This document shows, piece after piece, positions 34,666 through 45,815 of a stretch of 64,000 bases of DNA; position 1 is the stretch's first letter, and the number at the start of each line of letters is the position of its first letter. The stretch comes from Cliona cf. orientalis (taxonomy: Eukaryota; Porifera; Demospongiae; Clionaida; Clionaidae), in NCBI GenBank assembly GCA_963930775.1, contig OZ005689.1, positions 23,186,058-23,250,057 on the forward strand, in the 5' to 3' direction. Under the pieces are notes generated by a model. That model made no database searches. It had not been told where the DNA came from and saw only the letters and a program-made list of their open reading frames with translations. The position numbers were made by a program, and so were the translations under genes.

Positions 34666-36745
34666 ATGGCGTCTACAAGTTCTGCAATCGGGGGCACGAA
34701 GGCTACAATCACTCTGGAGCCATCAGATATTCCAGGAGCAGCGTTGGAAGAGCCCTTCGAAGTCCACGCTATGCCAGCGTTGAGGTGGTGGTTACTTTGT
34801 AGGGGAATCAAGGCTCCTGTCAGCTGGAAGAAGAAGAAGCTGATCACAAGGTAGACTCAACTATTTATAGCTGAAGTTAGTCATGAGATCATTCATACAG
34901 TAAAACTTTATAGATCCTGGTATTGATTTTAGGATGCATGAAGCTATAACAGATAAAGTAGCTGTTGTAGACGTCGATGGTTCTTACACCTACCTAAAGC
35001 ACAAGAAGCTGACTGATTCTGGTGCTGGTGTTGCTCCCCTAGAGCAGCCAACTTGTGCTCCACTGTCAGGGTGGCAAGGGATTACCGAAGCCAATGTTAC
35101 GGAGATTGCTGAAAAGATGCCTCGTGTTACCTCAGGTAATTTTCTGTGTTGCGAGTCAATAAGTTGGTAGCCATACATGCATGTTGTGATTTATTTGTAG
35201 GAACTGTGTATGTCTACTTGGCTAGTGGTGCTGGACGTGACCTTGAGAAGCAGGAAGGCACCTTTAGAGCTTTGACGAGGGGATACACACACTGGGCTTC
35301 TGGTAGAATCTCTCAGATTGAGGTCAACCTGGAGAACCCAATGTACTGCCATGTACGTTCAACTATGTCCCCTTCAATGAAGCAAGGAAACTATCACCTA
35401 TGGCTGTTGCTGGGAAAAAATGGAGATTTTGCTGTTGTACTTTCAGCCACTTGTGAATGTGTAGCTGGGTAAGAGATACTACAGATGACCCAAAAAAATA
35501 ATGCTATGTGGTGTATGTATATTTTGTAGGCTATCAGCAAGTTGTACTCACATTTCAGCTCTGCTTCATGCTCTCGTAGCAATGACGCCAACAGAGTTTT
35601 TGCAGCAACCCTCGGCTGATCCCTTAGGTGACGACAATGAATGTTTGCCATGCACATCATATCCTTGCCAGTGGAAACAACCTAAGAAACGAAAGGAGAG
35701 TAATCTTCGGATGGGCGACGCAGTTTTTGAGAAACATGTGCTTGGAAGAGACCACAAGCGAAAAGTGGTAGCTGTAGAAGATTTTGATCCTCGCCCAGTT
35801 AAGTACAGGGGTACAGTGAAGGGGCGTGTACCAGCACTTCTAGACAAGATTCGAGGAGAAGGTCTGTGCATCTCACTATTGTTAGATCCTAAAGTTCGAC
35901 ACTGGGATAACAGCCTCACAGCGACTCCGTTGAGTTTTGCTCCCTCCTTACCTGAAGAAGGTAGCCTCACAGACACTATCTCAGCATTCAAGGACAGCCT
36001 CAAACTATCAGAAGAGAAACTTAGAGAAATTGAATTCAGTACTAGGAAGCAAAGGGAGTCTAATCAATGGTATGAAGTCCGTCGATACCGTCTTACGTCG
36101 TCAATATTTGGTCATATTTTAAGACGAAGATCCGATACACCCCCTGATAGTCTTGTGTTGAGAATATTGCAGCCCAAACAGTTTACTACGCCAGCTACCT
36201 CATGGGGCATTACTCATGAACCACTTGCTATTGCGAAGTACACCAAGTATCAGCATGATCACGGACACGACAGTCTAGTGGTTACCCCAAGTGGATTCTT
36301 GATCAGTAAGACACACCCTTTCCTTGGTGCATCGCCAGACGGCTCGGTGTATGACCCATCTAACAGAAGTCATCCTTTTGGATTTCTGGAGGTCAAGTGT
36401 CCATTCAGTCACCACAATGTGACTCCTGAAGAAGCCTGCCTGGACAGACAGTTTTGCTGTACCTTGCAAGAGAATGCTGACGGAACTAAGCAAGTGGTGC
36501 TTAAACGTGATCATCTGTACTTTTCACAGGTCCAAGGTCAGATGGCTGTAGGCGAGCGGCCTTGGTGTGATTTTGTGATCTACACAACTCAAGGGCTTAG
36601 TGTTCACAGAGTTTTATTTGATAGTGATTTTTGGGAGAATAGTTTGTTACCCAAGCTTGTTTCTTTTTACGACAACTGTGTTGCTCCAGAAATAGTTAGT
36701 CCCATTCATACACTAGGATTACCACTGCGTAACTTGTCTAAATAA
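34666..36745 (+). CDS. Intact SAP-SWIM-YqaJ nuclease-like protein (623 aa)
   Basis: Exons 34666-34850, 34933-35135, 35201-35468 and 35530-36745 join in frame (1,872 nt). Order of domains: a SAP-like DNA-binding motif (PALRWWLLCRGIKAPVSW, then basic KKKKLITR), a SWIM zinc finger split by the last intron (CECVAGLSASCTH), and a YqaJ/lambda-exonuclease-type fold. The YqaJ core shows GITHEPLAIAKY, GASPDGSVYD, GFLEVKCPF (the D...ExK metal site) and a following QVQGQMAV. These nucleases process DNA ends; in this transposon type the protein is an accessory to the transposase, with exact role unknown. All active-site residues appear present. Confidence 0.85.
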
Positions 36746-36802
36746 TATCATTCTGTTAACATTAATAATGAATAATAATACATAATATTATTATTAAAAA
36801 TT

Positions 36803-38343
36803 TTAATAATTTTCATCACTATCTATTTCATCACTAGTATCATTTGGCATGTCTTGAAAGTAATCCTCAACATCACTATCTGAGATTGTCTCGGGAGGAG
36901 GAACAAGTGCAGGGTGAAAGTTGGTTAGAAATCCACATACACACACGATTTGATTTATTTGACGAGCCATAGTGATAGGAATTGTTCCCTTCAGGATATC
37001 GAAATTCTTCATCCTGCCGATAGCACGTTCCACGTGTATCCGCAATGACGCTATCTTCCTTCCTTCTTGTATTTCTTTTGCTGGGAGTTGTGCTCGTCCA
37101 TCAAGAAAGGGGGGCATATTGAGATCGACACCGATTTCATTTAGCATGCCTCGTATCGTAAATCCCCTGTCCGCCATGATGGATATTCCCGGTTTATCGT
37201 CTATTGTTGTCAAGAAGCCAGATTCACGGGTAAGTTCGACATCTGAGATGGAACCAACAAAAATACGGGAGATAAGTACGATATAGCACCATTTGGTGTA
37301 CAGGCCACAAGAAACTTGGAAGTGTTGTGGTGTTTGTACTGACTCCATGTCGATGACTGCAAGTTAAGGTCAGAGGGTGTCTCTATGAACACTTCACTGC
37401 CATCTATGATGGCATATGTGTTAGGATAAAATTTTCTGAAAGAGTGGGGGAGTGTTCCAGTTACTTGCTCTACCGTTGGTACCCAATCAATCTCCCTCAA
37501 GTGATGATAAAGAAAGCAGATCCATGTAGTTATGTAGCGGGACACCACGCTTGCGGATATCTTGAAACGAAATGCCAAATCTTCTACCTTGAGGTTGAGC
37601 TTCAACTTCACCAGTGTGAGAAACAGCTGGTTCATTGGATCCAACTTTCTGGTACGGTGATGTTTGCGTTGGCCTTCCTTGGACCCCCAGTAGTTCAAGT
37701 CATTGACAACTGGCCCCAAAAACTCAAAAAAGGTCAGGAAGATCACATAAGACGTGAATCCCGTATAGAAACGTACGAGCTGATCATCATCTTTTATTTG
37801 TTCGATTCTAAATGGACCCTCAGGTTGAGGTATCTCCTTTTTCTTGAGAGAGCGATTCTCTGCTTCCAGTGCCTCGATCCTTGCTATCAGAGCAGTGTTG
37901 ACTAGGATATCTGTGTCCTTCTCCAGTGGTGATGGATTATCTGGAAGAGTTGCCTGAGGAGTGACTGACCGGCTGGTTTGAGGTGTACCAGCAAGTGTAG
38001 TTAGTGCTGGAGTCACTGACCTACTTCTACTTTCACTCTTCTCCCTTAGTTCACACAACTCTTTATCCTCACGTCTCCTTTTTGCTCTTTTAGCCCTTGG
38101 ATGCCCCTTTTTCAGAGGAGAAGCAAATCTTTTCCCAAGGTTGACTTGTGGATCCTTTTTTACATCACCATCTGGAAAATGCCTCGAGCACACTCGAGAA
38201 TATGACTTGACATAGCTCTCTGACAGCTGGAAGACCCTTAGCCAAACATTTCTTCTTTCAGGATTACTAGGAAAGCGATGAAAAGAGGCACCTGGATCGC
38301 TAGAGCGATTGTTTCCACACGCTAGACAAGTATCCCCAGGCAT
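36803..38343 (-). pseudogene. THAP-DDE_Tnp_4 transposase (IS5/ISL2EU type), one frameshift
   Basis: Starts at ATG 38343 with a THAP zinc finger (C6, C9, C52, H55; FHRFPSNPERRNVWLR; KRFASP). A basic/Ser-rich linker, a coil (ARIEALEAENRSLKKK) and a helix-turn-helix (MNQLFLTLVKLKLNLKVEDL, SASVVSRYI) follow. DDE residues: D314 in AIIDGSEV, the second D in IMADRGF and E in HVERAIGRMKNF. Frame changes at about 37270 within SYLS-RIFVGS, apparently by an extra dinucleotide, so DGSEV and ADRGF are in different frames. The rest to 36803 is open (acidic tail). Without the indel it would be about 515 aa, a normal length. Confidence 0.9.
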
Positions 38344-38699
38344 TTTGATCGTAACTCAGCTATACTTCATTCAAAAATCTCCGTTCGCACCTCCACTTGC
38401 TTCTCTGAGACTATATTTTTTCATCGATTTCGTTTTATAAGTATATACGGTATGATCACTGCGCAAGCGCGCTTAAAGCATGAGTGAGTTGCTATTCATA
38501 ATAATAATCTGTATTACTGCTAGGCGTGCGGTGTACTCCGGATGTGACGTCACGGAAGTGTACATTCCTCTGGGCTTACGCGCAAAAGGCCTATTATCCC
38601 ACTATATTATTGAGTACCTTTTTGCTGAGAGTGTGTAAGCACCGTATACTTGTAGGGATGTAAATAATTAACCTTGTACAGTATTTTCAACCATTATTT

Positions 38700-39610
38700 T
38701 CCAGAGGCCCAACAACAGATGAAGAGAGCACTTTTTAGCTAAATGGCTCCTGAGCACTTTCAACCCTAAACTATTTCAATTAAGGATAGAGACCTCGGTA
38801 CAGTATCATGGCCCAGAATACCAATTTTATATTATACTATCCCACTATTAAGTAACTTAGTAGAGAGCCTTCAAGCACTTCAGAGAGTAAGTACCTTCTT
38901 AAGAGCTTCAAAACCCTCCACACCTTCAAGTTGATTTATTATATAATAGTAACCATCTCACTAAAGTATTCTCAAGCACTTTCCAGAGGTCTCAGACATC
39001 TTTTGAAAGAGATCCGAGAGCACTATCTAAGTGGCTTCTGAACACTTTCAACCCAGTGCTATTTATAGTTAATAGCACCCATTTCACTACAGTATTCTCA
39101 AGCATTTTCCAGAGGTCTCATACGTCTTTTGAAACAGATGTGAGAGCACTGTCTAAGTGGCTTCTGAACACTTTCAACCAAATGTTATATATTTAAATAT
39201 ATAGAGACATTAGTGCAGAGCTTGCATGCACTTTCTAGGATTATGGATGCTATGTCCCTTGCATAGTATTCTCAAGCATTTTCCAGAGGTCTCAGATGCC
39301 TTTTGAAATTTGAGATACAAAGAGCACTCTCGTATTGGCTCCTGAGCATTTTCAAGTGAACAATACTAATAGATATAACAATGTTTAAGCACTTTCAATA
39401 ATTATGCATGTCATGGCCCAGCTGCAGAATACCACTATGCCCCACTATTAAATAACTTAGTAGAGAGCTTTCAAACACTTTAAAAAATGAAATCACGTGG
39501 AAGCAAGTACTTTTCATAAGAGCTTCAAAGCACTTTACATCTTGACATAATATTATTATCATAATTACCCAGGCTAATACTGTGTTCTCAAACATTTTCC
39601 ACAGCTGCTT
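38700..39610. repeat. Imperfect tandem array of 'CTCAAGCATTTTCCAGAGG' units
   Basis: CTCAAGCA(C/T)TTTCCAGAGG followed by TCTCAGA..TCTTTTGAAA..GAGAGCACT and GGCTTCTGAACACTTTCAA recurs at about 38703, 38970, 39098 and 39272, with spacing 126-174 bp in the better copies. No coding capacity. A degenerate satellite or repeated element remnant. Confidence 0.7.
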
Positions 39611-39877
39611 AGTACCACTAGCAATTTATAGCTATAACTTAATTTTCAAGCACTATAATATTAGCTATAGAGCGTGAATGAAGCATACTAACAAGTAGTA
39701 GCTAGCCACTTCTCAAGCATTGGTTGCTAGAGTAGCTACTAGCTGCAGCTATAGCCTACCATGATGCCGCATATGTAAGATCACTGATGCAGATTTTCAA
39801 GTTAGGGGGGGCGCTATTAAGGATCGTGACGTCCTCGGACGGTGAAACTGAGTCCACGAGGCCACTCTCATGCCACC

Positions 39878-41773
39878 ATGCCACCGAAGAGAAAAAGAGC
39901 AGCGCCATCACGGGTAACATTATGTTTAATTAATTAGACTATATAATTTACCGTTCCTTGAGTATTTTATGATGTTAATTTATCGCCCTCACCCGGTAGG
40001 CAAATAGTAGTCGTGCAGGATCAAAGAAGACCGCGGCAGCACAACACCGTGATGAAACGCAGGCGGCCCGGGAATCTGGCTCAGAAGATGGCTTGACGCA
40101 TGTAATTAGTAACTGAGTTACGAAGTTCACGTTGGCTAATGAGTCAGCTATCAGTGTTTTAGGTCATACTTTGATACCTACAGGGTCAAGAAACAAATCT
40201 TGAGCTAAGTCAGCCGTGTACTAGTAAACGACAAAAGGTTGCTGCCCCAACTAATGAGGTACCTATATCATATGTGCATGCATGAGCTACCTGGTAGATT
40301 GTTACAAAAGTCTCTAATGATAGGGAAAAACCACAATTGATGATGATGCTGACCACTTGGATGATGAGGAAGAACGATCAGGCAATGACAGTGAAGATCA
40401 AGAGGTTCGTCATTATTACCCCGGGGTAGCTGGCTTTTATGTTCAATCCTAACTGGCTGTTTTTTTTTGTTTTGTTTTTCTTTCTTATCTATAGGATGAC
40501 CAAGATCAAGGTTCGAAAAAATCTGCTATCAAGAAAAGTACAAAGGTATACTGTGGTGATAGCTATAATTTGCGTATATCATTAATTTTGTGCATGTCTG
40601 TGTTGACTTGATCAGCCAAACTGTATACCATTCGTAGTTACCATGGCCATGTAGCTATAACTCATGATCTAAGCTATAATATTGTTATGGATTACACAGG
40701 ACAAGACAAGTCAGTTGAAGTCATACCCGAAGCTGCTACAAGGAGCAGTTAAGTCAAAAGCCACACTCCATGCCAACCGGCGTGGTATAATACCGTTACA
40801 CTGCAACACAAAACCAGCTATTGACCGTTCAGAACTTATAAAACAACGCAGATTAGGTCTATCGTACAAACAAATTGGCCGGAAGCTTGGTATCGACCCT
40901 CATAAAGAAGACGTTCTACAGGTCTATTCAGCTCTTGGGGTTGATATACAGAAGGTCAAGGGTCGATCCAAAGTAACTCCACCAACTCCGCTGTGGTATT
41001 TATTTGATTCTGAAAGGGAAATAATTAAGGAGTCCTTACTGCCCTCAGCTTCAAGTGTCCTTCAACTGCTACCCCAGGACAGAGTATCAAGTCGTCTCGG
41101 AGATAATTCTGGTTTTTTGCTTAACACATACCTCAAGGTTGCAGAAGTCATTGATGAAGAGGTACAAGCAGCAGTGACTGGTGCTTCATCAAAGTCTACT
41201 GTAGGCGAGCTTCGGCAATGGGATGGAGGTCTTTCAGCTGCCATATTGCACCAATCAGCAACCATTCATTCTGCGGTTGGTCGTGCTGCCTACCAATTAT
41301 CTGATTATTGTGTGATGCCAGAAATTGGGAGATGCAAATGTTCCGCTATTAAAATCCTTCGTTACGGATGGCACACAACTCCTGTTCCCTATCCATCTTT
41401 CTTTTGGGGATGTTGCCGCTTCTCTGTGGCAGATGCTGGAATGCATGATAAAGGAGTACCTGTGCGTGATTCACTATGGAACATAATTGAGGCTGACGAT
41501 AAAATTGGTAGTGTGAGTGACCGAGACTTAACGCTACTCATTCAGAAGGTCAGTGCTGCTATTGTCTTTTGGAAAGATCCACAGGAACAGTGTGATGCAT
41601 TATTTGAACATGCTTCCAAGTTCTATGGTGGTTCTGCAGAATCATTACCATACAAGAGCAAAGAGCCCATTATAGAAGCTTTGCAGGAAATTTGTGATTT
41701 TCTGCAGGAGTTGTCGCAGGACAGAAATGATAACGTAACCAATGGTCAAGGCAAAAAAAAGCGACAAAAGTGA
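39878..41773 (+). CDS. Intact six-exon gene, uncharacterised basic/acidic 472-aa protein
   Basis: Exons 39878-39913, 40000-40101, 40184-40258, 40324-40404, 40495-40545 and 40700-41773 all end in phase 0 and join in frame (1,419 nt). The start has a full Kozak match (GCCACCATGC). The N-terminus is a nuclear-signal-like MPPKRKRAAPSR, followed by an acidic linker (DDDADHLDDEEERSGND). The large last exon holds a helix-turn-helix-like segment (DRSELIKQRRLGLSYKQIG RKLG), a globular region with LWYLFDSEREIIKES, a Cys cluster (RCKCSAIK, GCCRF), and a basic C-terminus (GKKKRQK). I do not recognise the family. It faces the tyrosine recombinase gene at 42.3-44.7 kb tail to tail, 553 bp apart. Confidence 0.7.
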
Positions 41774-42326
41774 AAATTAATGTAATGACATGTAGCTACA
41801 AGGGAAGAATGTAAGAAACTAACAGTAACATTAACTGCAACTATTATTATTCATTAAATTATTTGTTAGTGATGACTTTAATCTGTATGCCATCTGATTC
41901 ATTGATTGCTGAACAATAAATTATTGACAATAATAGTCATTACCTTCGTAACTCTTTCTAAGTAATGCTAATAGTAACTATTTAACATAAGCGCTTAGAA
42001 GCACTTCTAATAGTGCATTCAAGTATCAACTTTCAGTGATATTGTTCATAGGGGAAGTTGGTGAATTTGCCCTGGGCACACTACCTATCTCTGTTCACAG
42101 AAGAGCCTTTTTCATAGTGCACTTGAACACTCTTCTTTCTGCTATAATAATAGTTGAATGATGATAATGCTGAGAAGCCTATAATTCACAGTAGCTCTAT
42201 GCTTAGTGTTCAGACATGCTTTATCCTCATTCTTATTATAAATAGCTATGCTAATAAAGAATCATGAAAACTTTAATAATGACATTGTGCATAGAATTGT
42301 ACATTTCATACGGATTTTCCTATCAC
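41774..42326. other. Intergenic region between convergent genes
   Basis: AT-rich; contains AATAAA at about 41914 that could serve the upstream gene. No gene or repeat boundary seen. Confidence 0.4.
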
Positions 42327-44741
42327 TTAACTACAATGAAGGTGACCAAAAATGTCAAAGTTTTCTTTGATCTGATCTTTCTCCCCTGGCTCTCTGACAT
42401 CCTCCCACTCTCTCTTATCATGGTCTGCACTCTCAACATATGTGAGATAGACAGTTGACTGCCAACGTCCATATAGCTGTAGTACAATGTCATGTAGTCA
42501 AGGACATTATGATACTATAGCTATATTATTATCATTTTTGTAGAAAACATCAAACTTAATAATTACTTTGATAGTAGATTCAGGCACACCTAGCCAAGCA
42601 GCATAGTATGCTCCTGTTCTTCTACAACTATGAGTTTTAAGTCCAGCAGTTGCTATATCAGTTTCTGTGCAAATGAATCAGTATAGTTACTTTACTTATT
42701 TAGTCTATATAATTATAATAGTTTATTCTAAGACTTTATAGTAAGCATTTTTCTGAAGGCCTCCTTCACCAGTGGCTGACCTCTGTGCCCTTGAGAGAGG
42801 TTACAAAAGATGTGAGAACGAGCTGAAGTCACACCATAATGAATTCTATAGTGAAACAATGATGCAAACAGTGTAAAAATATTAGCTAATAATAGCATGC
42901 AGTGTCATTACTTCAATATGCTCAGCCACGTCATGAGTGTGAGAACTGGACATAGGTTAGGATTTTTCACATTTCTCCTCAATAACAGTCGCTGGCCTAG
43001 AGCGAGAAAGATCAAACCTGCTCCAGAGCCAGCAGAGTAGCTTAATTACCTTGACCATCTTGATCAGTTTTTGATCGTCTGATATGTACGAAAAGATACT
43101 TGGGCAAACCACCAACAAGCAGCATCTCGCCAGACACCTTATCTGATGGCACTTCAACATCACTTAGTCGAAGATCAGCAGCCTCAGCCTTTCGTAACAA
43201 TAGGGCACATGAAATTAATACATATGTCCACGATCTAACCCTAACCATTGGACCGGTAGCGTTCTGCCTTGTAGCTCTCCGCATACTTAATAGGTCAGAT
43301 ATTTGGAAGATTTTTGCTCTCTCCGGCCCATCAGAGGTCCGCCCATATTTAGCACAATCAGTAGGGCTGTGAAACATCTTCAAGTAGCCTCGAAAGGTTC
43401 TCTTAAGAGATAATTAAGGAGTCATCAGCATTTTAAAATTAAGTGATGATATTGCATAATATTATTCACTATGGTATTCACTATGGATACAACAACTGTC
43501 GGCTCATTGCACGAGTTGCCCATGTGCCTTCCACTTTCATCCATCTGTATCACATCATATTTGAAATTCCATGATCGTACATACTATGGCATTTAGAGTC
43601 TACCTTGTATTCTGATTGTTGTTGAAAGTGGACATGGAGGGTATGGAGAGCATGGTAGGTCTTGCGAAATGTACTTTCAGCAAAACCCCGACCTGTCCGC
43701 ACTTGACCATTATTCTGTTGGATTTCTTCCCCATGTTCATCCAAAACAGCTTTTCCTCTTCCAGTAAATAGTACTCCTAAGTAAAGTAAATCATTATTCT
43801 AAGTAGTTATACCATAATATTACCCAATGACCATAATTAATACTTACTCATGTAAGATATGATTACAGCTGGAGGGATAGATTCCACTGTAATATCAAGT
43901 GGTATTGGAGGATCCAGTGAACTTGCATAGTCGCAAATTTGGTTATATACCTACAAAATCAAGTAAACATAGATCATAGTTACAGTAAGAATAGTGCAAT
44001 CTGATTGCCACAGACTCCACGATTTAGAAGATATCACGGCTCTGTAGAATCCTCTGGCTTAATTGTTTGGTAGGTTATTCACGCGGCTCGGGATTCTACA
44101 AACAGCCCTTTAATCTTCTAAATTAATGACATGTATAAATCCCCTAAATAGCTAGTATCTACAACTATTTATAGCCAGTATAATAATTTTACTTGGGTAT
44201 ATGTTCTGCGAGTAGGTTCACTGATTACTCGGCTAGCTATTGTAGAGTCTGAGACACCTGCAACAGCTGCAGCCACCTATAATTATTATGATGAATGCAA
44301 AAATTATTATAGTTCACAGGTGTACGTAACCGTATATCACTGGCACACCTCACTGCATTGGCTGGATGATCCTACCCCTCCAGGAATGGCAACCTCTCTC
44401 CAGTGTGCTTGAGCTGAAAAAATATCCCTTCTCTGCTCATGCAACTGATCAGAGATAGTCAGCTTACGTTTCTTTCTATAGAGAGAAAATTTGCGCTGAT
44501 CATATTATAGGAATCCAGCATGATCAATTCCAGGCAGTGGCTAGCTATACAGCTACTCAGCCTGAGGGCGAGAGTAGAAGACCTACACCAGCGGTTCGGG
44601 CTCCTCCGCGGCCACACGGTTGTCATCATCCAGCGATTCAGGCCCCTCCGACACATCGCCCCGCCGTGTGACATTCTCTACACTTGCAGGTTCACTGGGG
44701 AGAGGTGAGCCACCACCATGTTCATACTGATCATTCTCCAT
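42327..44741 (-). CDS. Intact 11-exon tyrosine recombinase (472 aa), Crypton-like
   Basis: Minus-strand exons 44741-44587, 44475-44376, 44276-44193, 43950-43848, 43776-43604, 43544-43491, 43401-43050, 42996-42912, 42845-42781, 42664-42567 and 42476-42327 join without stops (1,419 nt). An acidic leader (ENDQYEHGGGSPLPSEPASV) and basic KKRKL come first. An HTH-like VAAAVAGVSDSTIASRVI follows, then a core-binding region (FRKTYHALHTLHVHF). The catalytic domain has LLLRKAEAADLRLSDV (box I Arg), RRSKTDQDGQG (Lys), HSCRRTG (H-x-x-R) and GRWQSTVYLTY (nucleophile Tyr). Tyrosine recombinases cut and rejoin DNA through a 3'-phosphotyrosine. Catalytic residues all appear present. Many introns and an unbroken frame suggest either an active intron-rich Crypton-like element or a domesticated gene. 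Confidence 0.78.
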
Positions 44742-44834
44742 TTAGCTAGTTCACGGAGGCCTGGCAGGGATAAACTCGGTACAGAGTACAGGCGTCGTGC
44801 ATGTGCATGCACGCTATGACAGTACACGTGAGTT

Positions 44835-44861
44835 CGAGTTTCAGAAACGTTTCTGAAACCT
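44835..44861. repeat. Short palindrome
   Basis: GTTTCAGAAACGTTTCTGAAAC is self-complementary. It lies about 80 bp upstream of the Kolobok-like gene; no function assigned. Confidence 0.6.
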
Positions 44862-45815
44862 AGTTGGCATTGCATCGCGTAGAAAAAATTACACGCAGAA
44901 AAAGGGTACCGCAACCACGGAAAGGTTGCTAGAACATGTATTTCTAATTAAAGAGCGAAAATGGCGAGTTCTTCGAGGAAACGTAAACGCGAACGTTACA
45001 TGTTTGACTTGAGCTTCACGACTCTGGAGAAGGAAGCTTTTCTACAGAGACTATAGAACGTCCGTAGGTTGATGACACCAGCAGGAGCCCCTCTGCTCGA
45101 GAACCAGAACCTTGTCTATGCCCTACTCGATCTTCCTGAATCTGGCTCCCATCCGACCCCTGACCCCCATAGCGATAATGCTGGCCCAGCTACTAGGTCT
45201 TTCATGCGCAACAGTGGTAAGTTATGGAAACTGCTATAGCATGAGTTTACAAGTACAGCAGTAAGTATAAGCTGCTATCATTAATTTAGGAATGTACACT
45301 GACGGTGCTTCTGAGGAGCAGTCTTTTTTATCACGGAACGACATTGCTTCTCCGATTTAGTTGAAGGGTTGTCAACGCAATGCCCATGTGGAAAGACGAG
45401 TGCTCCCTGGGTACTAGAATCTGTTGTACAGGTATGAAGATCAATGTGAAAGTTTAGCTGCATATGCCAATCCACTACTATTTCAGAAAGGGCACTCTAT
45501 CCGAGCTCTTTTCTATTGTCGTCGCTGTAAGCAGCAAAGACGTACATGGTCGAGTTCCCGTGTGCTGGCAGGACACTATATAGTGAATCAAAAGTATGTT
45601 GCATTGCCAGCTTAGAAAATGAAAAAAAACTAGTACTTATGCATGTTGGTATAATTATTATAGGATGGTGCATGCATTCACATGTGCGGGGATGTTGCCT
45701 TCTCAGTATACCCACTTGAATATGTTCTCTGGCATAGGAGTTGTTGGTCATGCTTACATCCGCTGAGATTATCTTACCCATGGTTGGCAAAATATGTACA
45801 CTTACCAGCCGTTAA

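Larger units (their letters stand above)
34423..38594. mobile_element. ISL2EU-like DNA transposon, about 4.17 kb, two convergent genes
   Basis: Both ends read ATAGGCCTTTTGCGC inward (34423 and, reversed, 38594), with looser similarity further in (TTCCGGAGTAC). TA flanks both sides, fitting the 2-bp duplication of this superfamily. Contents are a YqaJ-nuclease gene (+) and a THAP/DDE transposase gene (-), separated by 57 bp. From established knowledge, ISL2EU elements typically encode this pair. Confidence 0.88.
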
